Origin: Actinomycetota bacterium
GTDB lineage: Bacteria > Actinomycetota > Thermoleophilia > Gaiellales > Gaiellaceae
NCBI GenBank assembly: GCA_013821525.1
Contig: JACDGR010000130.1
Coordinates: forward strand, 1 to 8,509
DNA: 8,509 bases
Reading direction: 5' to 3'
Part shown: one piece after another, positions 1 to 6,233 of the stretch
Layout of the letters: the number at the start of each line of letters is the position of its first letter
How positions within the stretch are numbered: the first letter of the stretch is position 1
Position numbers and translations under genes: made by a program
The notes under the pieces: generated by a model
Database searches by the model: none
Seen by the model: only the letters and a program-made list of their open reading frames with translations
What the model was told of the DNA's origin: nothing

Positions 1-52
1 CCCGCTTCCACTTTCTGTGATTCGTGCCGCTGGGATGCGCCGCAGCGATGGT

Positions 53-1429
53 TCAGCGCGGCGGGAACTGCGACCGCGGGATCGGTTTGGCGAGGTTCTT
101 TGTCGGTGGCTGGTTGGTGAAGGCGATCACCGCGCAGTTGATGTCGACACCGGCGGAGCCGTATGGAGCCGGTTTTCCTGTGGCGGGGTTGACGCCGGTG
201 ATGAGGTCGGGCCGGCTTGCCGCGAGGTTGAAGATCTGGTTCTCGTCGATTTGGCGCTTGTTCAGCTTCTTGTTGATCGCCTTGTCAGTCCAGAGGGCGA
301 GCTGTGCGTCCCACAGCGGACTGTAGGCCGCGGCGTGGCGCGGATCGGCCAGGGTCGGAAAGTCGCCGAAGGTGTTGAGCAGATCGCCGCCGTGTCGGAG
401 GGCGTTGATCAGCGCTCGGTTGCCGGCCCTTGCGTCCTGCGAAGCGTGGCCGTCGCGCACGAGGTGTGCGAAGCCTTGCGCCTGCGGGTTTTCAGGGCCG
501 GTCTGTCCGTTGATGAAGCCGAAGAGCCGCTCTCTCGCCGAGCCGAGGAAATCGTCGCCGCCGTTGTAGGCGGCCCTGTTCAGAGCCGGCACGTAGGTGG
601 CGCGCTCGAGAACGGCGGTGAGCGGTTGCCCCGCGTCGGTGCTCATGTAGACGATCGGCTGGCCGGCGTCGAAGCCCTTGATCAGCAGCATGTCCGCCCA
701 CGAATCGAGGTACTGGCCCTGTCGAGCCTTTGGTGCGATGTGGACTGCGAGCACGCGATCGCCGGTGTTCTTGTGATGGTTGACGTCGAATGGCCCGTTG
801 CCGGTGGCGACGATCGGTGCGCTGTAGACGACCGGCGATCCTGCGATCCGGATGAACGGGCTGTAACCCTTTCCGGCGACCGCGCCGACGTGGAATTTTG
901 CGAGCGGGAAGCCTGTCGGGCCGGGCGTGGCGAGGCGAGTCGGACTGAAGTCGGGCGCTCCCTTAAACTGCACGACCGCCTGGCCGAAATGGTTCTGAGC
1001 AGGCGTCGGCGCCGCGAGCGTCACGGTCTGCACACATGCGGGGCAGCCGATACCCATGTTCGCGAGCTTGGGTGCGAAGTTGACGCCGAGGTCGCGAGCA
1101 AGTCCTTCGTCGGATGCGTCGAGGAGCACGAACCACACGGTCTGGCCGTGCGCGGTGCCCTTGTAGAGCGGCAGTCGAACGGTATCCGCGCTCAGGTCGA
1201 CCTGAATCGCGCTCTTGAGCGTCAAGTGATTGCGAGGAAGGAGCCCAGCAATCTGCCCAAGGCCCTTTGCCGATGAGGCAGGAGCTTTGGTGGCGGCGCT
1301 TGCCGGGGCGATGCCCAAGTGCGGGCTCACCAGGACAACTGCTGCTGCGAGAATCGCCGTGACTGATGCGAATCCCACGGTCATCGCGAGCTTGGACCTG
1401 CTCGAGGTCCGGGATGCTTGAGGCTTCAC
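53..1429 (-). CDS. Secreted protein of unknown function (458 aa)
   Basis: I do not recognise this family with certainty. The GTG start at 1429 is chosen because AAGGAG lies 8 nt upstream; the frame stays open further 5' but the upstream residues look like non-coding translation. Residues about 13-45 form a basic then hydrophobic export leader (KLAMTVGFASVTAILAAAVVLV) ending near APASA, so the mature protein is probably extracytoplasmic. The mature part has a CPAC pair (C129, C132) and a lone C432, is rich in Gly/Pro/Ala, and has segments such as VWFVLLDASDEGLARDLGVN (99-118) and WADMLLIKGFDAGQPIVYMS (244-263). The tail ends in a proline-rich stretch. The CxxC could be a redox or metal site, but no thioredoxin fold is apparent. 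It is divergent from a response-regulator gene across a 162-bp gap, so regulation by that system is a reasonable inference. Coding status is secure; function is not. Confidence 0.85.
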   Translation of the reverse strand: MKPQASRTSSRSKLAMTVGFASVTAILAAAVVLVSPHLGIAPASAATKAPASSAKGLGQIAGLLPRNHLTLKSAIQVDLSADTVRLPLYKGTAHGQTVWFVLLDASDEGLARDLGVNFAPKLANMGIGCPACVQTVTLAAPTPAQNHFGQAVVQFKGAPDFSPTRLATPGPTGFPLAKFHVGAVAGKGYSPFIRIAGSPVVYSAPIVATGNGPFDVNHHKNTGDRVLAVHIAPKARQGQYLDSWADMLLIKGFDAGQPIVYMSTDAGQPLTAVLERATYVPALNRAAYNGGDDFLGSARERLFGFINGQTGPENPQAQGFAHLVRDGHASQDARAGNRALINALRHGGDLLNTFGDFPTLADPRHAAAYSPLWDAQLALWTDKAINKKLNKRQIDENQIFNLAASRPDLITGVNPATGKPAPYGSAGVDINCAVIAFTNQPPTKNLAKPIPRSQFPPR

Positions 1430-1591
1430 GTTCGAGACTCCTTGGTCGCTGGATGCTGACTGCCAGGTGCCCCGCCGGCCGGCCGATGATGCCCGAATTC
1501 GGTAACAGATCACTAAATTTGAGATCGCGACTGTACGTCCCGCTCTCGTACGACTTTGTCGTCGGTGTCGTGAGAAAGTAGGAGCGTGAAC
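1430..1591. promoter_or_regulatory. Divergent intergenic region between secreted-protein and response-regulator genes
   Basis: This 162-bp gap must hold promoters for both divergent genes. It contains a palindrome CCGAATTCGG (1493-1502) and an AT-rich patch AACAGATCACTAAATTT (1504-1520), the only A+T-rich stretch in the gap and a likely core-promoter area. The ribosome binding sites are AAGGAG on the minus strand just 5' of 1429 and AGTAGGAG (1577-1584) on the plus strand. The second fits the GTG at 1592 (7-nt spacing) better than the GTG at 1586 (1 nt after GGAG). No operator can be assigned with certainty. Confidence 0.45.
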
Positions 1592-2290
1592 GTGGAGCAT
1601 CGGATCCTGATCGTCGAGGACGACGAGACCGTCTCGGGTGTGCTCAGTCAGTACTTGCTGCGCGACGGCTTTCTCGTCGACGTGGTCGACGACGGCGAGC
1701 AAGCGCTGGCTAGGATCGCCGAACACGAACCGGATCTGGTGATCCTGGACATAATGCTGCCGGGTATCAGCGGCTTCGAGGTTTGCCGGAGCATCCGCAA
1801 GGTGGGGAAGATGCCGATCGTCGTTCTGTCGGCGCGCGGCGAGGAGAGCGATCGCGTGCTGGGTCTCGAGCTCGGCGCCGACGATTACATCGTCAAACCC
1901 TTTTCCAACCGCGAGGTGGCCGCCCGGGTGCGCGCGGTCCTCCGTCGCAGCGAGAGCCTCGATCGGTCGGACATGTCGGCCTTGCCGCTACGTCACGGCA
2001 ACGTTGCGGTGGATCCGGTCGCGCATGAGGTGACGGTGTCGGGCTCGGCCGTTCATCTGACAGCCCGTGAGTTCGAGCTGCTCGTCTTCTTCATGCGTCA
2101 TCCGGGGCGGGCGTTTCGCCGCGAGGAGTTGCTGGAGCACGTGTGGGGATACAGACTCGGTGGCACCTCGACGGTCACGGTTCACATCCAGCGGTTGCGC
2201 GAGAAGGTCGAGCGTGACCCGCGGAGCCCGGAACTGATTGTGACCGTCTGGGGTGCCGGCTACCGGTTCGCCGCTGCTGCCACTGGCTGA
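1592..2290 (+). CDS. OmpR/PhoB-family DNA-binding response regulator
   Basis: This is a cytoplasmic two-component response regulator of 232 aa, normal for the family. The start at 1592 is preferred over GTG 1586 because the AGTAGGAG ribosome site is 7 nt upstream of it. The receiver domain (about 3-118) has the acidic pair D10/D11, phospho-acceptor D53 in LVILDIMLPG, S80 in VVLSARG and K102 in YIVKPFS, so it should be phosphorylated normally. The winged-helix output domain (about 135-228) has LTAREFELLVFFMRHPG, a recognition helix around TSTVTVHIQRLREKVE and the wing TVWGAGYRF. The likely partner is the kinase gene converging from the right, whose 3' end overlaps this one by 31 bp. The overlap encodes only the residues after GYRF, beyond the conserved fold. 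The DNA target is unknown; the divergent secreted-protein gene is the nearest candidate. Confidence 0.95.
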   Translation: MEHRILIVEDDETVSGVLSQYLLRDGFLVDVVDDGEQALARIAEHEPDLVILDIMLPGISGFEVCRSIRKVGKMPIVVLSARGEESDRVLGLELGADDYIVKPFSNREVAARVRAVLRRSESLDRSDMSALPLRHGNVAVDPVAHEVTVSGSAVHLTAREFELLVFFMRHPGRAFRREELLEHVWGYRLGGTSTVTVHIQRLREKVERDPRSPELIVTVWGAGYRFAAAATG

Positions 2291-3477
2291 AGCGGCAGTT
2301 CGATCGTGAAACAGCAGCCTTCGCCGGCGTTCGAGATCGACAGCTCACCCAGGTGCGCCTCGACGAGCCCGCGGGCGATGATCAGGCCGAGCCCGGGGCG
2401 AGTCGAGGAGCCGTGCAGCTCCGGAGGCTCGCGGGACGGATCGATCAGCCGCGCGAGCTGGGCCGAGGGGATGCCTCCGCAGCCATCCATCACCATCACC
2501 TTTGCCGACAGCGGCGAGTCGTCGACAACCACACCGATCGTTCCGCCGGAGGCGGTGTGACGGATTGCGTTATCGAGCAGGTTCCCGAGTGCGCGTTCGA
2601 CATGCGACGGCGAGATGAGCGCCCGCGGTTGGGCATCGATCCGGATCTCGAGCTGTACACCCTTTTGCTCAGCAAGCTCCCGCGCGGAGGCGACGACATC
2701 CGAGACCAGCTCTGCGAGCGGCATCGACTCGAGCTGTAGTTCGAGCGTGCCCGAGTTGATGCGGCTGAGCTCGAATAGATCGTCGATCAGCCTGCTCAGC
2801 CTGATCGTCTCAAGATCGAGCGTGCGGTAATAGGAGCGGATCGTCTCCGGGTTCTCAGCGATTCGATCCTCGAGCGCCTCGACAACCGCGCGCAAACGGG
2901 CGAGAGGTGTACGCAGGTCGTGCGAGATCCAGGCGACAAGCTCGCGGCGGGATTCGTCGAGTGAGCGCTCCCTCGACTGGGCCTCGCCGAGCTGCACAGA
3001 CATCTGCTCGAGCTCACGAGCGACCTCGGCAAACTCGTCGGTCTCCGGCATCTCGATCGAAACCGCGCCACCCCCGGCGAGCTTTCTCGTCGCCTCGATC
3101 AACCGGCGTCGATCCGCGTCGATGCGGGCACCGAGTGCAAGCGAGATCAGCACGCCGAGCGTGCCCGAGACGATCAAGATTGCGACCAGCGCAGCGTTCT
3201 CGTGCGAGACGGAGAACAGCGCGCCACTCGCGGCGACCATCGCCGCCGGTACAGCGATAACCGAGGTGAGCGTGACGATGCCGCTCTGAACTGCAATCGA
3301 ATGCCCGCGAGCCTGCTGCAGAACCACGGCGCCCACCACTCCGACCGCCAGCGCGGCACCGGCAGCGAGGCCGACGATCATCAATCCGTCCTTCGCCCCG
3401 ACGCCGAACGCGAGCGCTGCCAGGAAGCTCGCCACCGCGCCTGCCAAGGTGACGAATGCTGCAACCTGCAAACGCAT
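2260..3477 (-). CDS. Membrane sensor histidine kinase, probable partner of the adjacent response regulator
   Basis: The protein has 405 aa. ATG 3477 is chosen because GGGGGGAGG sits 8 nt upstream; the frame is open further 5' but without support. Residues about 3-117 carry four hydrophobic helices with very short loops, so there is no large extracellular sensor domain and sensing may occur in the membrane. A HAMP-like linker follows (about 118-165), then a HisKA dimerisation helix with the phospho-acceptor H186 in AWISHDLRTPLARLR. The ATPase domain has an N box (NLLDNAIRH, N299/N303), a G1 box reading DGCGGIP (331-337) where Cys replaces the usual first Gly of DxGxG, and a GLGL motif (362-365). 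It looks catalytically complete. It is convergent with the regulator gene and shares 31 bp at the 3' ends, so both cannot come from one mRNA. Pairing is inferred from adjacency. Confidence 0.93.
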   Translation of the reverse strand: MRLQVAAFVTLAGAVASFLAALAFGVGAKDGLMIVGLAAGAALAVGVVGAVVLQQARGHSIAVQSGIVTLTSVIAVPAAMVAASGALFSVSHENAALVAILIVSGTLGVLISLALGARIDADRRRLIEATRKLAGGGAVSIEMPETDEFAEVARELEQMSVQLGEAQSRERSLDESRRELVAWISHDLRTPLARLRAVVEALEDRIAENPETIRSYYRTLDLETIRLSRLIDDLFELSRINSGTLELQLESMPLAELVSDVVASARELAEQKGVQLEIRIDAQPRALISPSHVERALGNLLDNAIRHTASGGTIGVVVDDSPLSAKVMVMDGCGGIPSAQLARLIDPSREPPELHGSSTRPGLGLIIARGLVEAHLGELSISNAGEGCCFTIELPLQPVAAAANR

Positions 3478-3831
3478 GGCACGAACCTCCCCCCGCGCCT
3501 CCCAGCCAAACGCACACCGAGCACAGCCAGCCGCCAGTGCGCTGCCGCCACCGAAACGCCGAAGCCTGCGTGGCGCCCAGATACCGAGATAACCGCGTTC
3601 GATCACGCAGTCGCCCGCCGTCGCGAATTTAGAGATTGTTTATCGACCAGAGGGACGAGCCTCGAGCCGCGAGGGAGGAGATGCTGCTGCGGGCGGTGCA
3701 ATGACCGGCGAAGTTCGGGTGCCGGCCCCTGACACATTCTGTGGGCCCCGCCTCGTCGTTGCGGTCCTACGGTCACAAGACTGGATGCGCGTTGCCGGTC
3801 GATGCCAGTGGGTACCGGCCATATGTTGACG
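3478..3831. other. Non-coding stretch 5' of the kinase gene
   Basis: I see no convincing gene in these 354 bases; open frames here have arginine-rich, shadow-like translations. It should contain the kinase promoter. An A+T-rich patch at 3626-3646 reads AACAATCTCTAAATT on the minus strand and resembles the patch 5' of the response-regulator gene. The left edge is the strong kinase ribosome binding site. Near the right edge GCCGGT (3794-3799) can pair with ACCGGC (3814-3819), a weak hairpin just downstream of the small gene ending at 3832; it has no T-run and is only a possible transcript end. Confidence 0.5.
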
Positions 3832-4032
3832 CTAATTGAGCCGCGCGGTCTCCTCCACCACCAGGTAGGCGCGAAACGTTGCACCGTCCTCCGGTTCAAC
3901 GACCGCCGTCACACGCAGAACAGACCCTGACCGATCAGACAACGTCTCGCCAACCGTCCACTCCTTGCTGCTCGAGACAAACGGGCCGAGGTCGTCGCCG
4001 ACAGGGCTGAGGAGGCGGTAGCGGTAGACCAT
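3832..4032 (-). CDS. Small conserved-looking hypothetical protein (66 aa)
   Basis: The translation starts MVYRYRLLSPVGDDLGPF and ends VVEETARLN. It resembles short actinobacterial hypothetical proteins that open with a YRYRLL strand and a GDDLG turn, probably a small all-beta cytoplasmic fold. It has an even, acidic composition, no membrane helix and no cysteine, and looks like real coding sequence rather than a shadow. The ATG at 4032 is directly preceded by an in-frame GTG (4035), and GGGAG lies 11-14 nt upstream, somewhat far. An earlier GTG at 4059 has no ribosome site. It stands alone: the next minus-strand gene upstream (tatA) ends at 4261, about 230 bp away, so it probably has its own promoter near the 13-bp tandem repeat. 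Function is unknown. Confidence 0.65.
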   Translation of the reverse strand: MVYRYRLLSPVGDDLGPFVSSSKEWTVGETLSDRSGSVLRVTAVVEPEDGATFRAYLVVEETARLN

Positions 4033-4094
4033 CACGCGTTCAACGGCTCCCGCGACCACCCAGGTTCGCTCGGGGTCAGAACCTCACTGTCCGA

Positions 4095-4120
4095 TTTGAA
4101 CAATCACTTTGAACAATCAC
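4095..4120. repeat. Perfect tandem duplication of a 13-bp unit
   Basis: TTTGAACAATCAC occurs twice head to tail (4095-4107 and 4108-4120) with no mismatch. It lies about 63 bp 5' of the small gene that starts at 4032. On that gene's strand each unit reads GTGATTGTTCAAA, giving two TTGTTC hexamers 13 bp apart. It could be a paired protein-binding site, part of the promoter, or a recent replication-slippage duplication; the sequence alone cannot tell these apart. Confidence 0.8.
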
Positions 4121-4194
4121 GCCCTGCGACGAAGCGTGCTTCTTGGCTTCCACCACGACCATTCCCACTCCTCCGCGCTTGAATCGGCCTTGGC

Positions 4195-4222
4195 GACTCG
4201 GCGGCTGACTCGGACTCGGCGG
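4195..4222. repeat. Short direct repeats of GACTCG / GACTCGGCGG
   Basis: GACTCGGCGG occurs at 4195-4204 and again at 4213-4222, with a third GACTCG at 4207-4212. The repeats lie in the non-coding gap between the small gene and tatA. No function is apparent. Confidence 0.5.
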
Positions 4223-4234
4223 GATGAACGCGTG

Positions 4235-4251
4235 CTTCGAACTGTTCGAAG
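4235..4251 (-). terminator. Perfect inverted repeat just downstream of tatA, possible transcript end
   Basis: CTTCGAA (4235-4241) and TTCGAAG (4245-4251) are perfectly complementary around a 3-nt centre, 9 bp beyond the tatA stop on the minus strand. The hairpin has 7 bp and a tight loop but no following T-run, so it could be a weak terminator, an RNA 3'-end protector, or an operator. Confidence 0.35.
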
Positions 4252-4260
4252 GCTGCGCGA

Positions 4261-4487
4261 CTATGAGACGCCATTTGTTTCGTGCCCTCGGGCCGGAAGC
4301 GCTGACGTGTCGCTTGCTGCGGTCAGTTCGGCCGTGGGGGTCTTGTCGCCACTTGTGACGGATTCTTTGAACTCACGGAGTCCCTTTCCGAGTCCGCGCG
4401 CCATCTCGGGGAGCCGTTTGGGACCGAAGAGGAGTAGGGCGACGAGGCCAACACGAGACGTTCGGGAAAACCAACAAACCCTGGCAT
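4261..4487 (-). pseudogene. tatA: TatA twin-arginine translocase subunit, frame broken by one missing base
   Basis: TatA forms the pore-like component of the twin-arginine translocase in the cytoplasmic membrane. The gene opens with ATG 4487, 6 nt after an AAGGGAG ribosome site, and reads MPGFVGFPERLV, a typical actinobacterial TatA start. The family core (GLVALLLFGPKRLPEMARG, then LGKGLREFKESVTS) appears only in the -1 frame, which runs to a TAG at 4261. Between E9 (4463-4461) and the Ala codon at 4440-4438 there are 20 nt where 21 are expected; one added base would give a normal ~75-aa TatA. The break falls in the transmembrane helix. No slippery heptamer is visible, so this is a real mutation or a sequencing error rather than programmed shifting. 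Read without a shift, the frame ends at 4323 with no TatA core. It lies downstream of the ferritin-like gene on the same strand. Confidence 0.88.
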
Positions 4488-4575
4488 CTGTCGCTCCCTT
4501 CGGTGAGGGCCGATGCAGACGAGTGCTGCGGCCCGATGTCCTGCGAGGTACCTGATCAGCCTCAAGATTCATGCC

Positions 4576-4625
4576 CCGGATATCTCGTGCCTACCGCCTG
4601 AAGCGGTCCGGGCACGAGATACCGG
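4576..4625. terminator. Long hairpin between the ferritin-like gene and tatA
   Basis: TATCTCGTGCC (4581-4591) pairs perfectly with GGCACGAGATA (4611-4621). The stem is extended outside by CCGG/CCGG (4576-4579 with 4622-4625, past one bulged A) and capped inside by ACCGC/GCGGT (4593-4597 with 4603-4607) around a 5-nt loop. It lies 21 bp past the stop of the ferritin-like gene. There is no T-run on either strand, so it may be a factor-assisted terminator, an attenuating or mRNA-stabilising structure within the cluster, or a mobile palindromic repeat. Confidence 0.6.
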
Positions 4626-4646
4626 AACATCCCCGTTCTGCCGGCT

Positions 4647-5321
4647 TTACCGGATGAAGCCTGTGGCTGTGACGGCTGCGAGGATCTTGTCCTTGCTGAA
4701 GCCGTCTTCGAAGGCGCCGGGGGCGGGAGTTGTGGGTGAGCTGGTGCCGCCGTGGAAGCGGATGTCGCGCATCCAGGCTGCGTGGCGTGCCTCGACGGGG
4801 AGGATCCTGCCGGCTCCGACCAGGACGGCTGGTGTCTTGATGTTCGGGACCTGGCCGAGGTAGGCGTGGACGCCGGTGTTTTCGAGCACGTCGGCGGTTG
4901 CCTGGAACTTCGCCTGGTCCTTCGTCGTCCCCTTGAAGTCGAAGAGCGGCTTGGGGCCTGCCCGCGTTCCGAGGACCTGCTGCAGGAAGGCGACGTGGGA
5001 GGCTTCGTGCTGGGAGACGACGTGTGCGAAGCGCAGCGTCTCTCCCTTCAGCGCCCCTGAGGTCTTGGCTTCGTTGTAGAAGGCGGCCTCGAGGTACTCG
5101 AGCGTGAGTGCGAAGTTGAGGATCGCCACGTCGCCATCGGGCAGCCGGCCCGCTTTGGCGATTGCCGGCATGAGACCCGCGAAGGCGCTTCCTCCGGCGA
5201 CGACAGCTGCCCCGGCACCGGCGCGTTTCAACAGGCCACCGCGTGTCAGGGCGGAGCTGGCGAGCTCCGCTGTTTCCTCAAGTGCGCCGTCCTTGTCGAA
5301 CTGTTTGAGAACTGAATTCAT
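4647..5321 (-). CDS. Exported ferritin-like (four-helix, putative di-iron) protein
   Basis: The protein has 224 aa. ATG 5321 has AAAGGAG 10 nt upstream. Residues about 26-57 form an export leader, TRGGLLKRAGAGAAVVAGG, resembling a Tat signal (consensus S/T-R-R-x-F-L-K) but with Gly instead of the second Arg. The mature part fits the ferritin-like superfamily seen in many exported bacterial proteins: helix 1 LTLEYLEAAFY (E75/E78), helix 2 SQHEASHVAFLQQVLG (E106, H109), helix 3 with E147 and H152, and helix 4 VEARHAAWMRD (E177, H180). This E / ExxH / E / ExxH pattern is that of a di-iron or similar metal site, so iron binding or oxidant handling outside the membrane is plausible; substrate is unknown. 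It starts 22 bp after the Ig-like gene stop, so the two are almost certainly co-transcribed. tatA follows downstream. Confidence 0.88.
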   Translation of the reverse strand: MNSVLKQFDKDGALEETAELASSALTRGGLLKRAGAGAAVVAGGSAFAGLMPAIAKAGRLPDGDVAILNFALTLEYLEAAFYNEAKTSGALKGETLRFAHVVSQHEASHVAFLQQVLGTRAGPKPLFDFKGTTKDQAKFQATADVLENTGVHAYLGQVPNIKTPAVLVGAGRILPVEARHAAWMRDIRFHGGTSSPTTPAPGAFEDGFSKDKILAAVTATGFIR

Positions 5322-5343
5322 GTTGGCGTTTCTCCTTTGCTGG

Positions 5344-6174
5344 TTAGAGCTTGACTGGGAACGAGACGAGCAGGCGGGTCGAGACTCCACCGACGAGGTC
5401 TTCGCCCGATTTGCGTGCACGCACGAAGACTGCGAGGAGCTGTTCGCGCGGTGATGCAGGGAAACGCGATGCCTGGTGCAGCGTCAACGTCGCGGATCCG
5501 TCTGCGCCCGTTGTCGCCTCGGGCGGCACGTTGAACTGTTCAAACGGCACGGCGGTCGCATAGACGAGCGCTCCTTGCACGGGGCGGCCTTTGCAGGCCG
5601 AGACGTGGAAGCGAAGGACGAGATCCGTGGTTGAGCGTGTGATCGTGGCGGGCGAGGACTGCTGGCCGTCGATCACGAGACGAGCAGGCAACGAGAGCTT
5701 GGTGATGTCGATCACACCCGTGCCCGCGGGGCAGCCGCCGACAACCGGCGGAGGCGGAACCGTGGCCTTCTGGATCACAGCCGTCGGAACGGAGGTCGAG
5801 CTGTCTGATCCATCCTTGTTCGTCGCTGTCACATGAACGCGGACGGTGTTCCCGACGTCGGCCGAGGTCAACTTGTAGATCTTCTGCGTCGTTGTCCCGC
5901 CGATGTTCGAACAGCTGCCACCGTTTTTGTCGCAGCGGCGAAACTGGTTCTCGTAGGTGATCGGCGTCGTGCCGCTGTAGGTACCTTCATCAACCGTCAG
6001 CGTCTGACCTTCCTGCGGAGTCCCAGAAAGCGTCGGCGGCGACGTGTTCTTCGGAGCGACCGAACTCGCGGCGCTGCCGGCCGCGACGACCACGAAGACC
6101 GTGACCAGCGCGGCGAGCACAAAGACTGCGAGCATCCATTCTCTCCGCGCTCCCCTCCGGCGATTCTTGACCAT
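5344..6174 (-). CDS. Secreted or membrane-anchored protein with Ig-like domains
   Basis: The protein has 276 aa. ATG 6174 is preceded by a purine-rich AGGAAGGAAG ribosome site about 5 nt upstream. A basic N-terminus (MVKNRRRGARREW) and a hydrophobic helix (about 14-35) form a signal peptide or anchor. Residues about 44-135 are an Ig-like domain common in Thermoleophilia surface proteins: SPPTLSGTPQEGQTLTVDEG, an RRC..GG.C stretch (C81, C88), then LTSADVGNTVRVHVTATNKDG. A Pro-rich linker (PPPPVV) leads to a second beta-sandwich-like domain (about 150-276) with LVLRFHVSACKGRPVQGALV and ATTGADGSATLTL, reminiscent of carboxypeptidase-regulatory or Big-type folds; C148 and C194 may form a disulfide. 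No enzyme motif is seen. It is the first gene of the minus-strand cluster, 22 bp before the ferritin-like gene. A structural or binding role at the cell surface is inferred. Confidence 0.85.
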   Translation of the reverse strand: MVKNRRRGARREWMLAVFVLAALVTVFVVVAAGSAASSVAPKNTSPPTLSGTPQEGQTLTVDEGTYSGTTPITYENQFRRCDKNGGSCSNIGGTTTQKIYKLTSADVGNTVRVHVTATNKDGSDSSTSVPTAVIQKATVPPPPVVGGCPAGTGVIDITKLSLPARLVIDGQQSSPATITRSTTDLVLRFHVSACKGRPVQGALVYATAVPFEQFNVPPEATTGADGSATLTLHQASRFPASPREQLLAVFVRARKSGEDLVGGVSTRLLVSFPVKL

Positions 6175-6233
6175 GGTTGCTTCCTTCCTGTAAATTAAAT
6201 CGTGTCGCGAACATATCGCCATCCGAACAACCT
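6175..6233. promoter_or_regulatory. Divergent promoter region between the Ig-like/ferritin cluster and the MarR regulator
   Basis: The 59-bp gap holds the cluster's ribosome site (AGGAAGGAAG on the minus strand), a very A+T-rich patch TAAATTAAAT (6191-6200) usable as a -10 element on either strand, and two CGAACA copies (6208-6213 and 6224-6229) 16 bp apart, i.e. TGTTCG on the cluster's strand. MarR proteins typically repress from such divergent gaps, so this is the likely operator area. No perfect palindrome was found. Confidence 0.45.

Noticed and set aside
17..1276. Long plus-strand open frame of 419 codons opposite the secreted-protein gene
   Set aside because: Arg/Val/Glu-rich antisense translation with no domain; the minus strand has a signal peptide, a perfect ribosome site and coherent protein composition.
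1430..1726. N-terminal extension of the secreted-protein frame upstream of GTG 1429
   Set aside because: It would run into the response-regulator gene, has no ribosome site, and would bury the signal peptide about 100 residues inside the protein.
3202..3732. Plus-strand open frame of 176 codons over the kinase 5' end
   Set aside because: Composition (HRACQGDECCN, RRRCCCGRCNDRR) is typical of antisense GC-rich DNA; no start signal and no recognisable domain.
3603..3899. Minus-strand open frame of 98 codons in the gap beside the kinase
   Set aside because: It overlaps the better-supported small gene in another frame, has low-complexity Arg-rich sequence and no ribosome site.
4109..4555. Plus-strand open frame of 148 codons opposite tatA
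   Set aside because: It is antisense to the recognisable TatA sequence; its translation is Arg/Ser-rich and without domains.
4488..4572. Reading the TatA core as part of a 103-residue protein starting at 4572
   Set aside because: The extra N-terminal residues (RRTSGRSTRLHRPSPKG) are not TatA-like, while the true MPGFVGFPE start with a ribosome site is found in the other frame.
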